The notes below the pieces were generated by a model that did no database searches, had not been told where the DNA came from, and worked only from the letters and a program-made list of their open reading frames with translations. From NCBI RefSeq assembly GCF_000427965.1, contig NZ_ATZA01000018.1:22968-86967 (forward strand): a DNA stretch of 64,000 nt, written 5' to 3'. The position numbers and the translations under genes were made by a program. This DNA comes from Olivibacter sitiensis DSM 17696. Its GTDB lineage: Bacteria; Bacteroidota; Bacteroidia; Sphingobacteriales; Sphingobacteriaceae. Of the stretch, positions 15,630 to 23,360 are shown one piece after another. The number at the start of each line of letters is the position of its first letter. Positions within the stretch are counted from its first letter, which is position 1.

Positions 15630-16675
15630 GAAAGGAAGCAAAACACTTGTATCAAAAAGCCATTGACTCATTAACATTGAGTATTGAGCTTTTCAATCGC
15701 CCGAACGATTGCGGACGAATACACGGTGTTTTGATTTTTATGGATCATTCTTTTGAAATGTTGCTCAAAGCAAGCATCATTCATAAGGGCGGTAAAATCA
15801 AAGAAAAAGGAGCAAAAGAAACAATCGGCTTTAGTGCTTGTGTGCGGAAAGGATTTAGCGATAATACGATCAAATTCTTATCTGAAACGGATGTTTTGAC
15901 TTTGCAGACTATTAACGGATTGAGAGACGCAGCCCAACATTACACACTTGAAATGTCGGAGCAATATTTATATTTTCAAGCCCAAGCAGGTTTGACCCTT
16001 TTCAGGGATATTGCCAAAAAGGTTTTCAATATTGATTTAAAGACCCAACTGCCGGTAAGGGTTTTGCCACTTTCCACTACTCCGCCACTGGATATTCATG
16101 CATTTTTTAGTACAGAAGTTCTGGAAATCAAAAAACTACTCGCACCAAAGAGCAGAAAGAAACTGGAAGCCACAGAAAAATTAAGGGCATTAGCGATAAT
16201 GGAAAATGCTATTCAAGGAAATGAATCACAACCATCAGACACAGAACTGAAAGCATTAGCAAAACGACTTTCAAAAGCTACAAATTGGGGTCAACTTTTC
16301 CCGAGTGTTTCAACCTTATCATTTACTCAAAACGGTTATGGCCCTTCATTGGACTTGAGAATAACCAAATCAGAAGGTGTTCCCGTGACGGTTGTTCCCG
16401 AAGGAACACCAGGGGCGGGTGTGGTTGCTATTAAACGAGTAAACGAATTGGACTTTTACAACCTCGGAAGAGACCAACTAGCGAAGAAATTGGGCTTGAC
16501 TGGCCCAAAGACGACAGCAGCCGTGAAACATTTTGGTATCAAAGAAGACCCTGAATGTTTCAAGCACTTAAAAGTAGGTAACGTTCCATTTGACAGGTAT
16601 TCACAAAAAGCAATAGAGAAAATAAATGAAGGACTAAAGACAAAAACGATTGAAGAAGTTTGGAATGAAAGATAA
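15626..16675 (+). CDS. DUF3644 / HEPN-like protein, fourth gene of the restriction operon
   Basis: This 349-residue protein has an N-terminal helical domain of the DUF3644 type (MDHSFEMLLKASIIH). Within it, NGLRDAAQHYT carries R100-x4-H105, the R-x4-6-H signature of HEPN ribonucleases. The C-terminal third (AKKLGLTGPKTTAAVKHFGI) looks like an HTH or nucleic-acid-binding module. HEPN proteins are common effectors of abortive infection. Here the ATG lies in a 4-base overlap with mod, so it is made together with the methyltransferase. A role as RNase back-up triggered when restriction fails is plausible but inferred. Confidence 0.72.
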   Translation: MRKEAKHLYQKAIDSLTLSIELFNRPNDCGRIHGVLIFMDHSFEMLLKASIIHKGGKIKEKGAKETIGFSACVRKGFSDNTIKFLSETDVLTLQTINGLRDAAQHYTLEMSEQYLYFQAQAGLTLFRDIAKKVFNIDLKTQLPVRVLPLSTTPPLDIHAFFSTEVLEIKKLLAPKSRKKLEATEKLRALAIMENAIQGNESQPSDTELKALAKRLSKATNWGQLFPSVSTLSFTQNGYGPSLDLRITKSEGVPVTVVPEGTPGAGVVAIKRVNELDFYNLGRDQLAKKLGLTGPKTTAAVKHFGIKEDPECFKHLKVGNVPFDRYSQKAIEKINEGLKTKTIEEVWNER

Positions 16676-16730
16676 GAGCCAAGGCACAAGCTAAAATGGG
16701 GAGGCTTTTGTTTTTAAAAGATGATAATCA

Positions 16731-18098
16731 ATGCCCGAAACAAACCGCATAGAATACAAAAGAGAGCTCAATATCGATGTGGATATTGAAAAGGAGGTTA
16801 TAGCCTTTTTGAACTACCATGAGGGCGGTGTGATTTATATCGGCATTGACAAGACCGGCAATGTCGTGGGCGTATCGGACGCAGACGGTGATGCGCTCAA
16901 AATCAAAGACCGTATCAAAAATAATATATCGCCATCGGCCATGGGGTTGTTTGACGTAGTGGTGGAGGAGCGCGAGGGCAAGGAGATTGTAAAAATCACT
17001 GTAGCCAGTGGCAGCGAAAAGCCGTACTTCAAGAAAAAATACGGGATGACCGATAAAGGTTGTTTTATCCGCGTAGGCACAGCTGCGGAGCCAATGCCGC
17101 AGGGGATAATTGATAAACTATTCGCTACCCGTACCCGGAATTCTATCGGCAAAATCCGGTCGAACCGGCAGGATTTGACTTTTGAGCAGCTTCGCATTTA
17201 TTACGAAGAAAAGCGGAAGCCGCTCAATAGCCAATTCAAGAAAAGTTTGGAGTTGCTCACCGAAGATGGTGCGCTCAATTATGCAGCCTACCTGTTGGCT
17301 GATGAAAACGGTGTTTCCATCAAAGTGGCGAAATACAGCGGTACGAATCGGGTGGACCTGATTGAAAACAACGAATACGGTTATTGTTCGCTAATAAAAG
17401 CTACCAAAAGCGTATTGGATAAAATCGAGTTGGAAAACCGGACGGCAACGCAGATTACGTCCAAAGAACGGATAGACCGCAGGCTTTGGAATCCGGTGGC
17501 CATCCGCGAGGCCGTGATAAATTCGATTGTGCATAACGACTTTACCCGTGAGGTGCCACCCAAATTCGAGGTTTTTGCCGACCGTATCGAAATCACTTCG
17601 GCAGGCATATTGCCGGAGGGATTGAGCGAAGAAGATTTTTTCGATGGGGTCTCCATTCCCAGAAATCGAGAGTTGATGCGGGTGTATCGGGATTTGGAAT
17701 TGGTGGAGCAACTTGGTTCAGGTGTACCTCGAATTTTGGAGAGTTATGGAAAAGAATGCTTCCGGTTTATGGGTAATTTTATCAGGATGACATTTCCGGC
17801 TTCGGAAACGGTTGCCCCCCAAGTCACCGAACAAGTCACCGAACAAGTCACCGAACAAGTCACCGAACAAGTGTTGAATTTATTGGCAGTGGCAGACCAA
17901 ACCGGACGTACAAGTGCAGAATTGATGGCGTTGGTCGGAATTAAGCATCGTCCTACGTTTCTATACAATTACCTTCAACCCGCAGTTGATAAGGGATTGC
18001 TGGAAATGACCATACCCGATAAGCCCAAAAGCAGCAAACAACGTTATGTATTGACAGCGTTGGGAATGCAGATGGCACAAAAGATTGATAAGGATTAA
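16731..18098 (+). CDS. AlbA_2/Schlafen-type putative DNA-binding ATP-binding protein
   Basis: This 455-residue protein begins with the typical MPETNRIEYKREL of AlbA_2 (Schlafen AAA_4) proteins and continues with GGVIYIGIDKTGNVVG. A HATPase_c_4-like region follows: REAVINSIVHNDFTRE then EVFADRIEITSAG, and LVEQLGSGVPRI. Four VTEQ repeats form a linker near residue 365, and a winged-helix-like C-terminal domain ends the protein (SAELMALVGIKHRPTFLYNY). Such proteins are often annotated as transcriptional regulators or RecG-like helicases, but no helicase motif is visible. It lies 55 bp after the restriction operon and may be part of the defence cargo. A relic of a second such gene is at 19840. 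Confidence 0.85.
   Translation: MPETNRIEYKRELNIDVDIEKEVIAFLNYHEGGVIYIGIDKTGNVVGVSDADGDALKIKDRIKNNISPSAMGLFDVVVEEREGKEIVKITVASGSEKPYFKKKYGMTDKGCFIRVGTAAEPMPQGIIDKLFATRTRNSIGKIRSNRQDLTFEQLRIYYEEKRKPLNSQFKKSLELLTEDGALNYAAYLLADENGVSIKVAKYSGTNRVDLIENNEYGYCSLIKATKSVLDKIELENRTATQITSKERIDRRLWNPVAIREAVINSIVHNDFTREVPPKFEVFADRIEITSAGILPEGLSEEDFFDGVSIPRNRELMRVYRDLELVEQLGSGVPRILESYGKECFRFMGNFIRMTFPASETVAPQVTEQVTEQVTEQVTEQVLNLLAVADQTGRTSAELMALVGIKHRPTFLYNYLQPAVDKGLLEMTIPDKPKSSKQRYVLTALGMQMAQKIDKD
17821..17868 (+). repeat. Four tandem copies of a 12-bp repeat (AAGTCACCGAAC)
   Basis: Four perfect copies, followed by a partial AAGT, encode a VTEQ repeat linker in the AlbA_2 protein. Whole-codon repeat length means copy-number slippage would change linker length without breaking the frame. 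Confidence 0.95.
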
Positions 18099-18110
18099 AA
18101 TGGCTTGAGC

Positions 18111-18455
18111 ATGGAGAAACCACTTATTTCAATGATCGAAGTTCAATTAAGGAACTTTGTTGAATCGTTACGGTCAGCAGACGAAGAAATCCGTAAGCAA
18201 TTGGATTTTGGTTATTCTTGGGATGGACAAACTGCTTTATTGTTTGAAATTCGTCCGCAATGGAATGATTCAACGAAAATCTTAGAATTACCATTTGCTA
18301 AGCTTCGTTTTGTTAAGTCTTCTAAAATTTGGAAATTGTATTGGATGCGTGGATCTGGAAAGTGGGAAGCTTACGAGCCACAACCGGATAGTACTGATCT
18401 GCATGAATTGTTGAACGAAATTAAAAATGACGCGTACGGTTGTTTTTTCGGATAA
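18111..18455 (+). CDS. DUF3024 domain protein
   Basis: This 114-residue protein matches the DUF3024 pattern: LDFGYSWDGQTALLFEIRPQ, FAKLRFVKSSKIWKLYWMR, KWEAYEP and the ending NDAYGCFFG. The function of the family is unknown. It is a small, probably cytoplasmic protein often seen near mobile-element cargo. ATG 18111 is used; the TTG two codons earlier is less likely. It starts 12 bp after the AlbA_2 gene and is probably co-transcribed. Confidence 0.85.
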   Translation: MEKPLISMIEVQLRNFVESLRSADEEIRKQLDFGYSWDGQTALLFEIRPQWNDSTKILELPFAKLRFVKSSKIWKLYWMRGSGKWEAYEPQPDSTDLHELLNEIKNDAYGCFFG

Positions 18456-18531
18456 TGGGAAAGGGCGAGCTGAAACTCTTCAATCTGGGAAGTGCACTCC
18501 CAATTGCGAACGCACTGCGTTCACACTTCGA

Positions 18532-18627
18532 TGCGGAGAATAAGCGTTTTTATGTCCGCATATATTGCGGAGAATAACTTTGGGATGCGGAGATTATTGC
18601 TTATATTTGCCGTATAATTTGCGGAGA
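18532..18627 (+). promoter_or_regulatory. Repeated TGCGGAGA boxes and palindrome upstream of fic
   Basis: TGCGGAGA occurs at 18532, 18566, 18587 and 18620, the last directly before the fic ATG. The second copy forms a perfect palindrome, TCCGCA-TATAT-TGCGGA (18555-18571). A TATATTTG -7 box at 18602-18609 lies between the last two copies, so a protein bound here would block transcription. A further palindrome, GAACGC-ACT-GCGTTC, is at 18508-18522. The Fic protein itself ends in a winged-helix domain and could be the binder. Confidence 0.6.
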
Positions 18628-19728
18628 ATGTATATCCATCAATTACATCATTGGCCTGATTTTACATGGAATGCGGATGAAATAGGCCCGCTCTTGGCAG
18701 CGGTACGCTTTAAACAAGGAAAGCTTTTGGGTTATATGGAGCATTTAGGGTTCGACTTAAAAGCGGAAGCGGTGTTGCAGACCCTGACCCAGGATGTGGT
18801 TAAGTCCAGTGAAATCGAAGGGGAGATGTTGGACATAGACCAGGTACGGTCTTCCATTGCCCGTCGCCTTGGGCTGGATATTGTTGGCTTGGTACCTTCG
18901 GATCGGCATGTTGACGGTGTGGTGGAGATGATGTTGGATGCCACACAACGGTATGATCAACCGCTGTATGAAGAACGGTTGTTTGGCTGGCACGCGGCAT
19001 TGTTTCCCACGGGTCGTAGCAATATGTATCGTATTGTGGTCGGTGATTGGCGGAAGAACACAAAGGATGATCCCATGCAAGTGGTGTCAGGGGCAATGGG
19101 CAGGGAGAAAGTGCATTTCCAGGCACCCGATAGCGAGAAGTTGCCGGTAGAGATGGAGCGTTTTTTGACGTGGTTCAATAGCGATACAGCCATCGATCCG
19201 ATGTTAAAAGCCGCGGTTGCCCATCTTTGGTTTGTAACCATACACCCTTTCGAGGACGGCAACGGACGGATATCAAGGGCGATAGCGGATATGCAATTGG
19301 CAAGGGCAGACGGAAGCCCCCAACGTTTTTATAGCATGTCGGCCCAAATCCGGCAGGAGCGCAAGCACTATTATTCGGTACTGGAGAAAACCCAATCGGG
19401 CGATTTGGATATCACGGAATGGTTAACATGGTTTCTCGAATGCCTTGGGCGTGCAATCGATGCTTCGGATGTGGTGCTGGCTTCGGTAATGCACAAAGCT
19501 AAACTTTGGATGATGCCGGTAGCACAAACGTTCAATGACCGCCAACGATTGATGTTGAATAAACTACTGGACGGTTTCGAGGGGAAGCTGACATCTTCTA
19601 AGTGGGCAAAGATTGCCAAATGCTCGCAGGATACGGCTACACGGGATATACAAGACTTGGTCGTAAAGGGGATACTGGTGAAGGACGAAGCCGGAGGAAG
19701 GAGTACGAACTATTTGCTTACAGTATAG
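18628..19728 (+). CDS. fic: Fic-family protein with DUF4172 and C-terminal winged helix
   Basis: This 367-residue protein starts with the DUF4172 domain (MYIHQLHHWPDF). An inhibitory helix motif SSEIEGE near residue 65 fits [S/T]xxxE[G/N], which marks class II Fic proteins that self-inhibit. The Fic core HPFEDGNGR near residue 207 contains the catalytic histidine and the phosphate-binding loop. A C-terminal winged-helix region (LTSSKWAKIAKCSQDTATRD) is DNA-binding-like. Fic enzymes transfer AMP from ATP to protein hydroxyls; the target here is unknown. The start at 18628 is preferred: the 21 upstream codons of the open frame are translated promoter repeats. It is the last clear gene of the island. 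Confidence 0.92.
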   Translation: MYIHQLHHWPDFTWNADEIGPLLAAVRFKQGKLLGYMEHLGFDLKAEAVLQTLTQDVVKSSEIEGEMLDIDQVRSSIARRLGLDIVGLVPSDRHVDGVVEMMLDATQRYDQPLYEERLFGWHAALFPTGRSNMYRIVVGDWRKNTKDDPMQVVSGAMGREKVHFQAPDSEKLPVEMERFLTWFNSDTAIDPMLKAAVAHLWFVTIHPFEDGNGRISRAIADMQLARADGSPQRFYSMSAQIRQERKHYYSVLEKTQSGDLDITEWLTWFLECLGRAIDASDVVLASVMHKAKLWMMPVAQTFNDRQRLMLNKLLDGFEGKLTSSKWAKIAKCSQDTATRDIQDLVVKGILVKDEAGGRSTNYLLTV

Positions 19729-19788
19729 TGTTTCGGCTCTAATTTGTACTTTATTTACATAAAGTACTGTCAATCAATATAAACTACA

Positions 19789-19798
19789 TTTTGCATCG
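19789..19798. other. Candidate right attachment site (TTTTGCATCG)
   Basis: These ten bases are identical to 2745-2754 at the end of mnmE and lie 60 bp after the fic stop, where island-type genes end. The following bases (AATTAAG) do not continue the mnmE terminus (GGAAGTAG), so the match may be a short core or chance. Confidence 0.4.
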
Positions 19799-19839
19799 AA
19801 TTAAGTCCCATGAATTGATCCCCTGAAACACCAATAACA

Positions 19840-19929
19840 ATGCCTGAAACCAGCCGCATAGCATATGAACGAGAGCTCAGTCCCAAAAACAAAATACAGC
19901 ATTCACACGTTTTGACAAAAACAACATGA
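19840..19929 (+). pseudogene. Relic of a second AlbA_2/Schlafen-type gene (N-terminal end only)
   Basis: An ATG opens 29 codons beginning MPETSRIAYEREL. This parallels the start of the intact AlbA_2 gene at 16731 (MPETNRIEYKREL), with clear base-level similarity over about 45 nt, after which similarity stops. It is a decayed 5' fragment of a related gene. It suggests either an earlier cargo copy or a previous island at this site, and makes the right island edge uncertain. Confidence 0.65.
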
Positions 19930-19940
19930 CTATTCACGCC

Positions 19941-20447
19941 ATGAAAAATCTATTTATCATACTTACCTGCAGTTTATGGTTCCTTGGACTATCATCCGGC
20001 CAGGCAGCCAAACTATCCGTTTCGCCAGCCGACAGCGCCACCGTCATATTAGATGATATCCTATTCAAAGCCGTCGACTATCAATTGGACGCCGCGACAA
20101 AAACCGCAACGGCCACGTTGACCTTGCTCAACCAAAAAGATGTACCTCGTGAACTCAGGCTGAATGTATTCGGTACGCAGATCGTGGACAACAAGCGCAA
20201 CAGCTACTATATTTCCACGATTTCCCTGGGTAGGGTGCAGGTGCGCTTTGAGGACAGGCAAAACTACCTCAACTACCTGCTCCAGCCCGATCAGCCAGTG
20301 ACGCTGACCATCACTGCCACTGGAATTTCCGCTGACTCGGATGTAGTGCAATTGGTGAAAATCGTGTTTGAGGACAGCAAGGAAGAAGGTCGCTTCATTG
20401 AGGCATTTGTAAGCGGCGTACCAGAGGGAAAAGATGACATGCGATAG
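19941..20447 (+). CDS. Hypothetical secreted protein
   Basis: This 168-residue protein has a clear signal peptide (MKNLFIILTCSLWFLGLSSG, cleavage after QA). The mature part is mostly beta-type and may be an Ig-like or immunoglobulin-fold domain (TATATLTLLNQKDVPRELRL, later VTLTITATG). I do not recognise a family. The ATG at 19941 gives a clean signal peptide; the ATG at 19926 would add five residues. It is monocistronic, with a terminator 50 bp after its stop. Confidence 0.7.
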   Translation: MKNLFIILTCSLWFLGLSSGQAAKLSVSPADSATVILDDILFKAVDYQLDAATKTATATLTLLNQKDVPRELRLNVFGTQIVDNKRNSYYISTISLGRVQVRFEDRQNYLNYLLQPDQPVTLTITATGISADSDVVQLVKIVFEDSKEEGRFIEAFVSGVPEGKDDMR

Positions 20448-20490
20448 TAACGGCCACGCAGACACCAAGATCAAGATTGAATTTTTTTTT

Positions 20491-20520
20491 GGGAAGTCCC
20501 ATTTTGGGATTTCATTTTTT
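20491..20520 (+). terminator. Terminator after the secreted protein gene
   Basis: TCCCA (20497-20501) pairs with TGGGA (20505-20509), GGGA/TTTC flanks extend the stem imperfectly, and TTTCATTTTTT follows. Confidence 0.6.
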
Positions 20521-20556
20521 GGCTGGTTCGTCCATGTTGTGCAATTCCTGTAAAAC

Positions 20557-20950
20557 TTCATAGCAGCAGGGATAACACGTTAGGCTATCTCCCTTTGGAG
20601 GGGCGCGGTGGCATTGAGGGGGAGGTGGTACATGCAACCGTCTCTATGCCCTTTGGAACATATCTGGGAGCTTGCGGACGGTAGAAATTGCGGCGTAGGT
20701 AGGCGGAACTATGCACGGCGGCCTTGAGCAATTGGCGTCAAGAATGCCGATGGTCAGGGGATATGATGGTTGAATGCAGCTTTGACCGATAGCAAACTGT
20801 AAATTGCCAAAGCCTAGCGTCCATCTGGTAGAAGCCACCAAAGCCCGGCAAATTTTCCGCAGCCGCAAAAGCATTCTTTATTTACTTTCTTTCGCGTTTG
20901 CAAAGAAAGTAAAAGCTCTGGCCCGGCTTGTGGGCCAGAAGGGAAAGAGC
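20557..20950 (+). repeat. Dispersed repeat, copy A (about 390 bp)
   Basis: This non-coding stretch fills most of the gap 20448-21047. It is clearly homologous, in the same orientation, to 26849-27224. Shared landmarks include TTCATAGCAGCAGGGATA at the left end, GAGCTTGCGGACGGT, GGCCTTGAGCAATTGGCGT, ATAGCAAACTGTAA and GCAGCCGCAAAAGC. A perfect 12-bp stem of TTTACTTTCTTT with AAAGAAAGTAAA (20881-20913) lies near the right end, followed by a GGCCC/GGGCC stem. The hairpins are conserved in both copies. No transposase is associated. Confidence 0.9.
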
Positions 20951-21047
20951 TGACAAAAGGTATTCGAAATATTAAAATCAACGATTTCATTTTGTCATTA
21001 GTCAAAAAGGTGCTATATTCAGCTGCCAATTTATTGTTAAACGCTAA

Positions 21048-22010
21048 ATGACGAAAACAAAATTATTTCTTAGTAGCTTTTTGATGTGGCATATAGCATA
21101 TGCACAAGCGCCATTTGAAACTTATACGCAGCAGATCCAAAACACCGATTTGACCTTTACCATGCAGGCTATCCCTGGAGGGGAATTTGATATGGGGAGT
21201 GCAGAGGGGAATCCCGATGAACAGCCGGTGCACAAGGTGAAGATCCATCCGTTTTGGATGTCTACCCACGAGGTGACCTGGGATCTCTATGAACTATTCG
21301 TATACCGCGATTTCGAACTGTCACGCAGTGGAGGCAGCGTAGCTCCAGAGGTAGATGCAGTGACCCGCCCAACCAAGCCCTACCTGGACATGACCTTCGG
21401 CATGGGAAAGGAGGGGCACCCGGCCCTTGCCATGACCCAATATAATGCCATCCAGTTTTGCAAATGGTTATACGCCCGTACGGGCATTTTCTACCGTTTG
21501 CCTACCGAAGCCGAGTGGGAGTATGCCTGCCGTGCCGGTAGCGGTACTGCCTATTATTTTGGTGACGAGGAGTCGGCACTGGCAGATTATGCCTGGTATA
21601 AGGGCAATAGTGGCAATAGGACGAACAAGGTAGGACAAAAGAAACCGAATGCGTGGGGTCTTTATGATATGCTGGGCAATGTTGCCGAATGGACTTATGA
21701 TCAATATATAGCTGACTATTATAGTCGGTTTGCAGGTGAAACGGCCGAGAACCCGGTCGCGATACCGGACAAGCTATATCCGCATAGTATCCGCGGTGGT
21801 TCTTTTGAGGATGGGGCCAGCGATCTCCGATCTGCTTCGCGCCTTGCTTCGGACCCTTCTTGGAAACAAATGGATCCTCAGATTCCCAAAAGTAACTGGT
21901 GGTTTCCGGAGGCACCATTTATAGGCATTCGGCTGGTGAGGCCATTAAATCCACCTTCTGAGGCCGAAATAAGGGCATATTACGACAAGGCACCTATTGA
22001 AGATTACTAA
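21048..22010 (+). CDS. SUMF1/EgtB/PvdO-family (formylglycine-enzyme-like) secreted protein
   Basis: This 320-residue protein has an N-terminal signal peptide ending in YAQ and a full FGE-sulfatase fold: MQAIPGGEFDMGS, STHEVTWDLYELF, YRLPTEAEWEYACRAG, GLYDMLGNVAEWTYD and IRGGSFEDGASDLRSASR. True formylglycine-generating enzymes carry two active-site cysteines in the GGS(x)C...C region; here neither is present. It is therefore probably not a sulfatase activator. It starts an operon with a Gfo/Idh/MocA oxidoreductase (30-bp gap) and an ApbE protein. The role may be structural or as part of an exported redox enzyme set. Confidence 0.87.
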   Translation: MTKTKLFLSSFLMWHIAYAQAPFETYTQQIQNTDLTFTMQAIPGGEFDMGSAEGNPDEQPVHKVKIHPFWMSTHEVTWDLYELFVYRDFELSRSGGSVAPEVDAVTRPTKPYLDMTFGMGKEGHPALAMTQYNAIQFCKWLYARTGIFYRLPTEAEWEYACRAGSGTAYYFGDEESALADYAWYKGNSGNRTNKVGQKKPNAWGLYDMLGNVAEWTYDQYIADYYSRFAGETAENPVAIPDKLYPHSIRGGSFEDGASDLRSASRLASDPSWKQMDPQIPKSNWWFPEAPFIGIRLVRPLNPPSEAEIRAYYDKAPIEDY

Positions 22011-22040
22011 CTATTAACCATCATTTATAAACTGAATCAA

Positions 22041-23360
22041 ATGGATAGAAAAACTGTGGGCGAACAGCGCCGTGAATTTCTGAAAACATCGGCCGTTCTG
22101 GCAGGTGGTGCCATACTGAGCGGCGTGCCCTTTGCTGGGGCACATGCCGGAGTGGACGATACGATTAAGGTAGCCGTGATAGGATGCGGTGGCCGTGGCA
22201 CGGGGGCGGCTTTTGACGCCATTGCTTCTGGTGCAAACTTGAAGATCGTGGCGTTGGCCGACGCATTCCGCGATCGGTTGGACGAGGCCTATACCAAGCT
22301 TTCCGAACGTCATGCCGATAAGCTGGATATGCCCGAAGACCATAAATTCGTAGGATTCGATGCCTATAAGAAGGCCATCCCGCTGGCAGATGTCGTCATC
22401 CTTGCCACCTCGCCCGGATTCCGCCCCGTCCATTTCGAAGAGGCCGTGAAGCAGGGTAAGCACATATTCATGGAGAAGCCGGTGGCCGTTGACGTGCCGG
22501 GCGTACGAAGAGTGTTGGCCGCAGCGGAAGAAGCCAAGCGTAAGAAACTGAACGTGGTAGTAGGGCTGCAGCGTCGCTATCAAGCCAGCTATAGGGAGGC
22601 CATCGGACGTATACATGATGGAGCCATCGGCGATATTGTGTCCGGACAGGTATACTGGAACAGCGGTGGCGTGTGGGTGCGCGAACGTCAACCCGGGCAA
22701 ACCGAAATGGAATACCAGATGCGCAATTGGTATTACTTCAATTGGCTATGTGGAGATCACATCGTGGAGCAGCACGTCCATCAGCTGGATGTGGTAAATT
22801 GGGTCAAGGGAGCCTATCCGGTATCCTTTCAGGGTACGGGTAGTCGCGCTTGGCGTACAGGAAAGGAGCATGGTGAGATTTATGACAACCACACCGTAGA
22901 ACTTACCTATGCCGATGGTTCGGTAATATACAGCCAGTGTCGGCATTTTGAGGGTACGGCAAACCGGGTAGATGAGACGTTCCAGGGCACGAAAGGTAGG
23001 GTGTACTTATCGGCCGGCAACGATGGCGTGCTGTGGGACCACAAGGGTACCGAGCTTTTCAGTCATCCGAAGCGGGGTAATGCGAATCCCTATCAGCATG
23101 AGCACGTCGAACTATTTGAGGCGATAGGCAAGGGAGAATATAAGTTTCAGGATGCCGAATATGGAGCCTACAGTACACTTACGGGTATTATTGGTCGGCT
23201 GGCCACCTATTCCGGACAGGTAATCAAATGGGACGATGCCTTGAAATCGGACATCGATCTGGCACCGGAAAGGTTGGCTTGGGACGCACCGCCTAAAGTA
23301 TTGCCAAACGATGACGGTTACTATCCCTATGCCATACCTGGACAAACGAAGGTAATATAG
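22041..23360 (+). CDS. Gfo/Idh/MocA-family oxidoreductase with Tat-like signal
   Basis: This 439-residue NAD(P)-dependent oxidoreductase has a twin-arginine-like signal (RREFLKTSAVLAGGAIL) at residues 9-26, suggesting export. A Rossmann fold follows (VAVIGCGGRGTGAAF near residue 50) and the family EKP motif (FMEKPVAVDV near residue 145). A C-terminal catalytic alpha/beta domain contains HIVEQHVHQLDVVNW. Exported members often act on sugars or sugar derivatives. The stop codon shares a base with the GTG start of apbE, so expression is coupled. Confidence 0.9.
   Translation: MDRKTVGEQRREFLKTSAVLAGGAILSGVPFAGAHAGVDDTIKVAVIGCGGRGTGAAFDAIASGANLKIVALADAFRDRLDEAYTKLSERHADKLDMPEDHKFVGFDAYKKAIPLADVVILATSPGFRPVHFEEAVKQGKHIFMEKPVAVDVPGVRRVLAAAEEAKRKKLNVVVGLQRRYQASYREAIGRIHDGAIGDIVSGQVYWNSGGVWVRERQPGQTEMEYQMRNWYYFNWLCGDHIVEQHVHQLDVVNWVKGAYPVSFQGTGSRAWRTGKEHGEIYDNHTVELTYADGSVIYSQCRHFEGTANRVDETFQGTKGRVYLSAGNDGVLWDHKGTELFSHPKRGNANPYQHEHVELFEAIGKGEYKFQDAEYGAYSTLTGIIGRLATYSGQVIKWDDALKSDIDLAPERLAWDAPPKVLPNDDGYYPYAIPGQTKVI

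Larger units (their letters stand above)
2745..19798 (+). mobile_element. Mobilisable genomic island inserted at the mnmE 3' end (boundaries approximate)
   Basis: From the last codons of mnmE onward the content changes to a tyrosine integrase, excisionase-like HTH, primase-helicase, MobC, relaxase and defence-type cargo, with no conjugation machinery. This is the layout of an integrative mobilisable element. TTTTGCATCG from the mnmE end (2745-2754) recurs at 19789-19798, just after the fic gene, and is offered as the att core. The rest of the mnmE terminus is not repeated on the right, so the right edge is uncertain and could lie up to about 19925. The 10.4-16.7 kb part is visibly richer in A/T than the rest, suggesting separate acquisition. 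Confidence 0.6.

Noticed and set aside
17821..17868. Short tandem repeat resembling a CRISPR-like array
   Set aside because: Repeats are 12 bp, directly adjacent without spacers and in frame within a coding sequence.
20489..20498. TTGGGAAGTC as alternative right att site of the island
   Set aside because: Only GGGAAGT is shared with the mnmE terminus and it belongs to a terminator stem of a chromosomal gene.
20644..20874. Leftward 76-codon ORF conserved in both copies of the dispersed repeat (also 26850-27083)
   Set aside because: Its similarity follows from the DNA repeat itself; composition is unlike a folded protein, starts differ and stem structures are better conserved than codons.
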